64,000 nucleotides of DNA from Pyrenochaeta sp. MPI-SDFR-AT-0127 (Eukaryota; Ascomycota; Dothideomycetes; Pleosporales; Cucurbitariaceae), in NCBI GenBank assembly GCA_020747015.1, contig JAGTJM010000046.1:1-64000 (forward strand), read 5' to 3'. Positions 56,899 through 64,000 of this stretch are shown piece by piece. The translations under genes and the position numbers were made by a program. Position 1 is the first letter of the stretch. Every line of letters starts with the position of its first letter. Below the pieces are notes generated by a model. It worked only from the letters and a program-made list of their open reading frames with translations. It did no database searches and had not been told where the DNA came from.

Positions 56899-59855
56899 AT
56901 GCCGCTCATCTCTTCGCCTATCGCCTACCCACCGAGCTCTTCTATGCCCCAGGCTCCCTCGCCGAAGAAGAGAAAGCGCTCAGACGATTTGCGCGAACCG
57001 CTGAGGGATGTACCAAACAACAATGCTACACGCAAAATTGGTGGCTTTCTGGACGACTCCGACGATGAGGATGACATCGCAACGCTGAAGGAACACGCGC
57101 AGAAGAGAATAGCTATCAGCAGCATCAAGGACCTCCCCTCTGTGCCTGATGGCCTGGCAGACTATACACCACCTGCAAGTCAGGACGAGATAGCAGACCC
57201 AGAAACGGTTCCTGTGGACGACCTTGACAACTACAGCTTCAAGTCGCAATCTCAATCGCCGGCCAAGCGACCACAAACTGCGCAAGAACCGATTGCTACA
57301 CTGCCTATGCGCGGCACTACAGCTCGGAACTCATCCGGCAAGGCCTTTTATATTCCGAAGCGAGCGAAACGAGACGCTGTATCGTATGAACAGCTCATTG
57401 CAGCGCGCTCAGTAGCCATTGAAGGAAAAGCCAAGACAAGTTATTATGGACTCAACATTCACGAGTTGATGGACGAGGCAAAAGCTCTTGATGCAGCGAA
57501 AGCCGCCGAGCGAGCACAACCGATTGAGGAACCGCCTCAGCAGTCAGTAGAACTACCACTGGGCAGAAGTGGGAAGAGTAGTCGTACCCTCATGTGGACG
57601 GAGAAGTACCGAGCAAAAAAGTTCACCGACCTAGTTGGAGACGAACGAACACATCGATCTGTGCTGCGCTGGCTGAAAGGTTGGGACTCTGTCGTATTCC
57701 CAGGATCCGTCAAAGCAAAGCCTAAAAGTGCCAAAAAGGGGTTCGAAGATGAGGAGCAAAGGCATCGGAAGATTCTACTTTTAACCGGACCGCCGGGACT
57801 GGGAAAGACTACCCTAGCTCATGTGTGTGCTCGACAAGCGGGATACGAAGTGCAGGAGATAAATGCATCTGACGAGCGAAGTGGAGCTGTTGTCAAAGGT
57901 CGCATCCGAGACATGGTAGGAACAGAAAACGTCCGGGGTGTCCACACCAACACAGCCAACGGAAAGGTGCGAAAAGCAGGCAAACCTGTCTGCGTTGTTG
58001 TTGATGAAGTCGATGGTGTGGTCAGTGGAAGTGGCGGAGGAGGTGAAGGTGGTTTCGTAAAGGCGCTCATCGATCTGATCAGCTTGGATGAGAAGAATTC
58101 GAAGGCTATCGGCCAACAGCAAAGCACGACAGGAACTAAGAAGAGGAAAGGCGACAAATTCCGTCTTCTTCGACCGCTCATTCTCATCTGTAATGATCTT
58201 TACCACCCTTCTTTAAGACCCCTTAGGCAGTCTTCTATGGCTGAGGTTGTACACATTCGTAAGCCTCCATTAAATATGGTCGTTACACGCATGCAGGATA
58301 TCTTTGTCAAGGAAGGAATCCATTGTGATTCTGACGGAGTCCGACGATTGTGCGAGGCTACATGGGGTGTGAGCACGAAGAAAGAGGGCGGCACAGGTAG
58401 TGGAACTGGGGAAGGCGACATTCGTGGAGTCATGGTTGTCAGCGAATGGGTAGCAGGGCGCTTACGATCTTCCCATGGCCCGAACTCGAAAGAAAAGCCG
58501 CATCTCTCGCGGAAGTGGATCGAAGATAATTTCACAAATGACCTTCGTCATGGTGGAGGAGCAGCTCGTAGCTTGGGTCGCGGGGGCGCAAAGGACGTTG
58601 TCGATCGTGTTTTCCGCGAAGGTGCGGGATTTCCCAAGCAAGCCGAGACAACGGATCCGCGGACGGTAGCCGCTCGAGCAAAGAATGGCGTCATTGGCGT
58701 CGCTGAAGCTGGAAAGCGACGTGCGATGGAACGGCTGAGGGAGATGATCGATACGAGCGGGGACTGTGATCGCATCGTTACAGGTACGCTCATACTTCCA
58801 ATCACCATACACAAAGTTCGAGCTAATAGTAGACAGACTGTTTCACCGCATACCCCGATAAGCCTTTCCAAGATGATACTCTGCTCAGCAAACCCAGCGC
58901 CGCCTACGAATGGCTACACTTCCATGACACTCTGAACTCTGCCGTCCACGGCTCTCAAGAATGGGAACTTGCCCCCTACCTTTCTAATTCCGTCTTGGCC
59001 TTTCATAACTTGTTTGCTTCACCTGCTCGATCATCCTCCAATCCAAATGCGGACCCTGATGCGCAACCAACGCCATTTTCGGGACCTGGTGCGAATTTTG
59101 CAGCCGCAGAGCAATTCAAAGCTAGTCGCAGCCAGCTGATGGCATTACAAACTAGTCTAACTGTGCCCTTGACGAGGATGTTTCGAAGTCCAGAGGAAAT
59201 GGCCATGGAACTCATACCATACGTTCTGCGCATGCTGAGCCCAGACGTAAAGCCTGTAATCGTCAACACGGGTCCTTCAGGCTCAAAGTCCTTTGCAACA
59301 GCCTCTGTCCGCAAGGCGTCTGAGAAAGCACTTGTAAAGCAAGCAGTGGAGGCTATGGCAGCAACAGGCGTACGGTTCGAGAAATCCAGGATCGAAATCG
59401 ACGACGTTGCGAACAGGAGCGCTGGCTTCGTCTGGCGCATGGAACCGAGTCTGGATATCTTTGCGAGCTTTGAGACTTTGGGTGGAAAGAAGGACGAGAA
59501 GGTGCGCTACGCGGTTAGAAGTGTGTTGGAGCAGGAATGGCGGAAGGAGAGCGCTCTTCGCGAGCAGGCAAACCGCAAGCGCCGCGGTGGCCAGCCTGAG
59601 CATGAAGAAGTGGAAGAGCAGAAAGAGCAGAAGACAACGGAGGAGAAGGTCGCTGAGGCAAATTTAAAGGCCGTGAAGAGGGATTTCTTCGGCAGGGTCA
59701 TCAAAGACATACCGCTCAAAGAGGGTGAACGGAGGAAGAAAAAGGTTGAGAATGTGGGTGGCGACGAGGGTAGGATCTGGGTTTCCTTCCACGAGGGTTT
59801 TTCAAATGCTGTGCGGAAACCAGTCACTATCGATGACATTCTTAGGGGGTTGTAG
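56899..59855 (+). CDS. ctf18: Ctf18, large subunit of the alternative clamp loader RFC-Ctf18
   Basis: Two exons, 56899-58783 and 58837-59855; 53-bp intron; 967 residues. The N-terminus is disordered with a nuclear signal (SPKKRKRSDD). WTEKYRAKKFTDLVGDER (about 233-250) is the clamp-loader entry motif. Walker A is GPPGLGKT (297-304) and Walker B is VVVDEVD (366-372). LILICNDLYHPSLRPLR is the sensor-1 region. The C-terminus ends with IWVSFHEGFSNAVRKPVTI, the short tail by which Ctf18 binds Dcc1-Ctf8 (family knowledge). The complex loads PCNA for leading-strand replication and cohesion in the nucleus. Downstream of the intron the frame agrees with the family (DCFTAYPDKPFQDDTLLS). Position and strand suggest an ordinary monocistronic gene. 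Confidence 0.96.
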
Positions 59856-60102
59856 GGCATTCGGAATCTCATGGTAGACGAGAAGTTATTGGGCAGGCAA
59901 TGTGACGAGAAGCAATGAATATCACGGAGTCCACAAGAATCTAGGTCATATGCATGAGATACACGTAAGAAGTCGTTGTTTGACTAGATGTTCCTAAGGA
60001 GAGCAATGCCTCTCATTCTCGTCCTCTGCCTGTAAGGAGCTTGCAATGACTTCAATATGGATTATGGTGGGAGCTAATAGAAACCGTTGAGACAATTTAT
60101 GC

Positions 60103-60475
60103 TTAATCACAATTCAAGCCCAAATCATCGGGGAAGAGACCGAAACCGAGATAGAGGTCATTTTCGAGTGGTTTGACAATGTGGTCGTACACCGCTTGGC
60201 GAAAGTCCGCGTCATCTAAGCTGGGTTCTATGGTGTCTAGATTGTAGAAACTGCATCGTAAACAAGCAGATATAGGCTGACTATATGACTGATTGAGCGA
60301 TAGTGCGGAGTGAGACGACGAAGGTGAAGCCATCGAGGACGGCGTGTCAGATGAGGAGTCTGAAATTCCTGATGTCTCGTCAGACGATAATCAATAGACA
60401 CTAGCAATGGGTAGATCTAGAGATGTTGGCTTCCCTGGAACTCACACGCCCTTGCACATTGTTACATTCATTCAT
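60103..60475 (-). CDS. Possible small hypothetical protein (about 100 residues)
   Basis: The minus-strand frame 60103-60333 encodes SLDDADFRQAVYDHIVKPL and YLGFGLFPDDLGLNCD, which look protein-like. An upstream exon (60446-60475) can be joined by a 70-bp GT-AG intron to exon 60103-60375, giving a Ser/Asp-rich start and about 100 residues. The acceptor is not strong. No family recognised; weak call. Confidence 0.3.
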
Positions 60476-61942
60476 CCGCTGAGGATGGAGCGATTTAATA
60501 ACCCCAATGGACGGTAGACGAGCCCTGGGGTTATGTAGTTGGATGTGAAAAGATGGTCAACTTTAGGTGGCTATTGGTAGATCTTGACAGGGCGACAAAG
60601 CTTTTGATAACATGCACAGTTTATACATGCTTTTGGGCCCTCTAGACCACAAAATGGACTTTACTGACATCAACAGAGTCCTACTAGGCTTTATGCTCGT
60701 TGCAACCTAATCTCAGACATGCGGAGCACATTCTACTAGGGCCTCTTTCTGCGCATGAGAGCGCGTTTCGAGACCGAGGATGGATTATGTGTATCTTTTC
60801 CGGCAAGTGAACCCTCTACAACTTCTAAGCTGTTACTGTATATCAGTTAGAGAAGGAACTTCGGGAACACGAACGACTTTCCAAAAGCATGAACTACTCC
60901 AAACGCAACATGAGAACAGCCAGTGCTCGAAACTCGTCACCGACCAGCCGAAAAATTTACTGTAAGCTCGCACATCATTCTTCACGCATGCACGTTAATG
61001 TTGAAGCGTCGTGAATGACTCGCCACACCCCAGCAATTTCCACAACATCATGGGAGCTCAACTGACGAGCGCGAACGAGGCTAACAAATTCGCTAAATCC
61101 TGAAGATTTGAGCACATTCTGTCTGCATTTCCGATTCTTCTTGCGAAGCAGTGCCGCTTGATAAATATGAAAGAGCCCGAGGCGGGCGGCCCGGCCATAC
61201 TCATTTGACAATGCCGTGTCATGCCTTTCAAGTTTGCGACCATTTAGGGCTCAGCGCCCTGAAGTAATTTGCATGTCAGGCTTGATTTGAACACTCCTTG
61301 GCTTTCGTATGGCGTTCGTGTTAGCGCAGTACGGCCCGCATTTACTGCAGGATCGACTTTCGAGTCTCACACACGCCGCAACGACTATTAAACGTGATGT
61401 GGCCTGTTTACACTAATAAACTCTTTACACCCCCAATAGTCCAAGGAGTTGTTATCAATCTCTATATCGCTTTATGATGCCCACGGTAGGTGCTCCTGTT
61501 GTGCTGTAATTTTAGAGTATCGAGGTTGTTCCGAATCGTTTGTTCGTGATTCTGCATCGCCTCTAGGAGGCATCGAAGACGGTTTAGTAGGCTTGTACTG
61601 CCGCTCAAACCCCTGAATACCAAGACTGCACGCCTGGCCCCTATAATTTCAGGATCAATACGAGCCTTGTGTACGAGGCTGAGGGGCCCTTTGTATTGGC
61701 TGAGCGGAAGCTAACTTCCCGGGTGTAACTTAGAACGGCAAGATCATCAGCTATAAGGCGTGCCATCCGTTCCGCGATTGGAAGCCACAACGTTGATTCC
61801 AACTATAACTCTTTATAGGGCCGTTGTGCATGGATAGCACAGCCTCGACATAAAAGTGGGAAACACTAAAATCCCTCGATGCGCGCGCGATCTTCTATCC
61901 ACTTGATCCGCCGCTTCCCCTCACTCACTCATCTCAAATCCA
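60476..61942. other. Intergenic, no supported gene
   Basis: About 1.5 kb. No credible open frame, tRNA or repeat seen. The last 100 bp is the CT-rich leader of the next gene. Confidence 0.45.
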
Positions 61943-63047
61943 ATGTCTCTGCCATGGTCTCTACATCTATGGCACTTATTCCTTCTTATCGCGCCGGTCT
62001 TTGCTGAATTCTCACAATTCCAATTTGCGGGCAATAATGGAAATTCTAGCGCAAAGAGGACTTGTCCAGGGTCACCATTTGCATGCAATCCGCCTTCAGT
62101 GTGCGCATTTGATGATAGGATTAAAAAGTACTACTGCTGTATACCAGGGCGCACAGACGGTGTTTGCTGGACGGGAAGCCCCAAATGTGATGGCGGTTCT
62201 TCAAATACTCCATCAGGTGGCCAGCAAGCGTGCTCGTCGGGAAGTAACAGATATTGTTGCGCAAAAGAAAGGTGAGTCAATACACACGAATGCAACACAA
62301 TTCATGCTTGGAAAAGCTTGCGCATTACGTTCATGTGAATGGCTTGTTGACACTGAGCAGCGAAACATGCACAGAAACCTCAAGTAAGTCCTCCGCTCCC
62401 GTACACAGCGTGAATGATATACTAACAAGATCATTACAGACCAAATCAATATTTGCTGGAGTACGTTAGAAAACCGAGTCGCGCCACTCAATGCTACTCG
62501 TGTGAACGAAACATTCTTTGCACTGAGCTCAGCGAGCCCATCCGCAGCCTCGTATACGATCAGCCCCGAATCCTTACTTGCATTGACCTCGACTACCCCG
62601 GCATCATCTGCTACAAGCCCGAGCTCGCCTACAAGTGATTCCGCGTCCGCAGTGAGCTCCGTATTGAGCTCCGTATCGAGCCCTGGATCTACACCCACAT
62701 TCTCAGCACCCACATCATCTCCCGGAGGGGGTGGTGGCACCTCAGGTGGCACAATAGGTGGAATTGTTGGCGGTGTTGTAGGTGGTCTTGCTTTAGCAGG
62801 TATTGCAGGAATTTTTGTATGGCGACGACGAAAGAGCAGGAAGAACAACCTAGGCGCGTCAGCTGACCCATACTCGGCTCATGGATATCAATCAGGACAT
62901 ATGGGTATTAACGAGCTATCTTCGCAAACAGCGCCTGTAGAAAAGTATGCACATGACGGCTATGGATACCCACACCAAGGCCCCGTTGCAGAGGCGCCAA
63001 ATAATGAGCGGCCAGTGGAAATGCCGGCCAATCCGGTGAAGCGATAG
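61943..63047 (+). CDS. Cys-rich single-pass membrane protein (Mid2/WSC-like architecture)
   Basis: Three exons, 61943-62271, 62361-62383 (a 23-bp microexon) and 62440-63047; 319 residues. The signal peptide (1-21) is followed by a Cys-rich ectodomain of about 100 residues with CPGSPFAC, YYCC and CWTGSPKC, ending in RYCCAKE. The microexon adds SETCTETS. A long Ser/Thr stalk (about 145-215) suits heavy O-mannosylation. A Gly-rich transmembrane helix (about 223-245, GGIVGGVVGGLALAGIAGIFVW) is followed by a basic stop-transfer RRRKSRK and a 70-residue cytoplasmic tail. This is the layout of fungal cell-wall stress sensors and related plasma-membrane proteins, but the Cys domain is not a recognisable WSC. 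The role in wall sensing is inference. Confidence 0.82.
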
Positions 63048-63490
63048 AGGAAGAGTGCACACTTTTCCCAGTATAGACTTCCACAATGTACAAGCGTAAT
63101 CGACAATATCCTTCTCCTTGTTCAGCATGGAAGTATTGTCTCTCACTTCCTTTCCCGCTCTCCCGCAAGATGCTCACACCGACCATCTCCTGGCCTGATT
63201 TCACTCAATAGAGTGATCAGTATTCGCTAGCCGTAGTGGACTCTCCAAGTGTGCGCCGTATGGGATCTGCGAAGACACTTAGGTCGATGCCGTGCGACTC
63301 AATCTTTCAGATGCAATACATCATCTGCCCAGGATTCGAATCTTAACATAGCTATTAATTGGTGCTTTGAAGAGAAAAGAGAGTATTAATTAACTCAGGA
63401 AATCTATTTGACGAATGTTCAGATATCAAGAAATAGTCGTACACGGGTTCCTGTAGCCCAAAGCACCTAAAATCCAATTGGCACCTATTC
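63048..63490. other. Convergent intergenic
   Basis: 443 bp between two 3' ends. A GATTCGAATC palindrome near 63334 resembles a tRNA B box but has no cloverleaf. Confidence 0.5.
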
Positions 63491-64000
63491 TCATTTCACC
63501 TTTTTATCATCCTCCACAGGCTCCACATTTTCATTCGGCACTTCCACCTTGCCCGGCTTCGCAAAAGCAGCACCTAGGAGATTCAGCGGATTGTTTATCC
63601 TCGTCATCATGATATACAACAGCGTTATTCCTGTAACGACAATCTCATCTCGCAGCGCTTCGCTGATCTCTTTCTTGGACTTCTCAAAGTGGAAATTGCC
63701 AACCTGCTTTATTGCCCAAAGGTTGACGGAGAATTTGGCGATGGGTAGTTGGTTGGCATCAAGACATACAAAGTCCCATATCTTCATGTTGGCGTTTGCG
63801 ATCCAGGAGATAGGTACGGGTCCTGCATTTGGGCTGGAAGCAAACGCATGGGAAAGGTAGTTGTATTGCGTCTTCCAGCGCTTAAGCGGCTTGAGATCTA
63901 TCTCATAATCTCGGATCGTGCAATCGCCACTTATCGAGAAGGTGTTGATGCTGCCAGACGCAATTTGTGAGCTGTCTTGGACCGATTCAAATCTGAGTTG
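63491..64000 (-). CDS. Partial gene, possible tubby-C-terminal-like (LURP-type) fold
   Basis: The 3' end of a minus-strand gene cut by the right edge; 169 codons and a TGA (63491-63493) are visible, in one open frame. The segment has alternating beta-strand-like pieces: FSISGDCTIRDYEIDL, ISWIANANMKIWDFVC and IAKFSVNLWAIKQVG. It then has a hydrophobic helix (EIVVTGITLLYIMM) and a charged tail ending DDKKVK. The pattern of a beta-barrel with a central hydrophobic helix resembles tubby-C-terminal/LURP-one-like fungal proteins. That assignment is tentative, from layout rather than a signature motif. The N-terminus, and therefore any targeting sequence, lies outside the window. Confidence 0.75.
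   Translation of the reverse strand, partial: QLRFESVQDSSQIASGSINTFSISGDCTIRDYEIDLKPLKRWKTQYNYLSHAFASSPNAGPVPISWIANANMKIWDFVCLDANQLPIAKFSVNLWAIKQVGNFHFEKSKKEISEALRDEIVVTGITLLYIMMTRINNPLNLLGAAFAKPGKVEVPNENVEPVEDDKKVK

Noticed and set aside
63325..63350. tRNA-like B box (GATTCGAATC)
   Set aside because: Palindromic match only; no acceptor, D or anticodon stems can be formed around it.
1..64000. CRISPR arrays, operons, ribosome binding sites, prophage or insertion sequences
   Set aside because: No regularly spaced direct repeats or prokaryotic gene organisation; spliced genes and GT-AG introns show nuclear fungal DNA. No intact transposase or reverse transcriptase was seen.

Overview
The window looks like nuclear DNA of a filamentous ascomycete (Pezizomycotina, probably Dothideomycetes). 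The evidence is short GT-AG introns of about 50-75 bp with CTAAC/CTGAC-type branch sites, a group III G-alpha, a HOG1 MAP kinase, a starch-active AA13 LPMO with CBM20, a DUF7730 protein, amdS-type amidase remains and long pyrimidine-rich leaders. I cannot name the species. Exon joins below were worked out by hand from splice signals and reading-frame continuity; no search was run.

Region 1 (1-18.7 kb) holds conserved genes. In order: a small protein with an internal duplication; G-alpha (minus) and HOG1 (plus), divergent across about 3 kb; AVL9; a DUF7730 protein; an insertion-bearing PRPP synthetase subunit (minus); and a divergent GNAT acetyltransferase.

Region 2 (18.7-25.3 kb) is almost gene-free. 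Its one supported gene is a 54-residue Cys-rich zinc-knuckle-like microprotein with its own TATA box, uORF and spliced leader.

Region 3 (25.3-33.2 kb) has a calpain, then a divergent starch pair: an AA13 lytic polysaccharide monooxygenase and a GH13 alpha-amylase. Both are secreted, both end in closely similar CBM20 domains, and they share a roughly 1 kb promoter region.

Region 4 (33.6-55.2 kb) is accessory in character. Three dispersed members of one unrecognised protein family (33.6, 43.1 and 53.2 kb) sit among an MFS carrier, a secreted M14 carboxypeptidase, a small secreted Cys-rich protein, a decayed MFS efflux pump, a decayed amidase and a lone protein with a SUMO-interacting-type motif. 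Spacers are long and AT-richer by eye.

Region 5 (55.8-64 kb) returns to conserved content: initiator tRNA-Met, CTF18 (alternative clamp loader), a Cys-rich single-pass membrane protein, and a partial gene running off the right edge.

Functional links visible here are starch degradation (AA13 plus amylase) and signalling (G-alpha next to HOG1). The family of three in region 4 is the best candidate for something undescribed.
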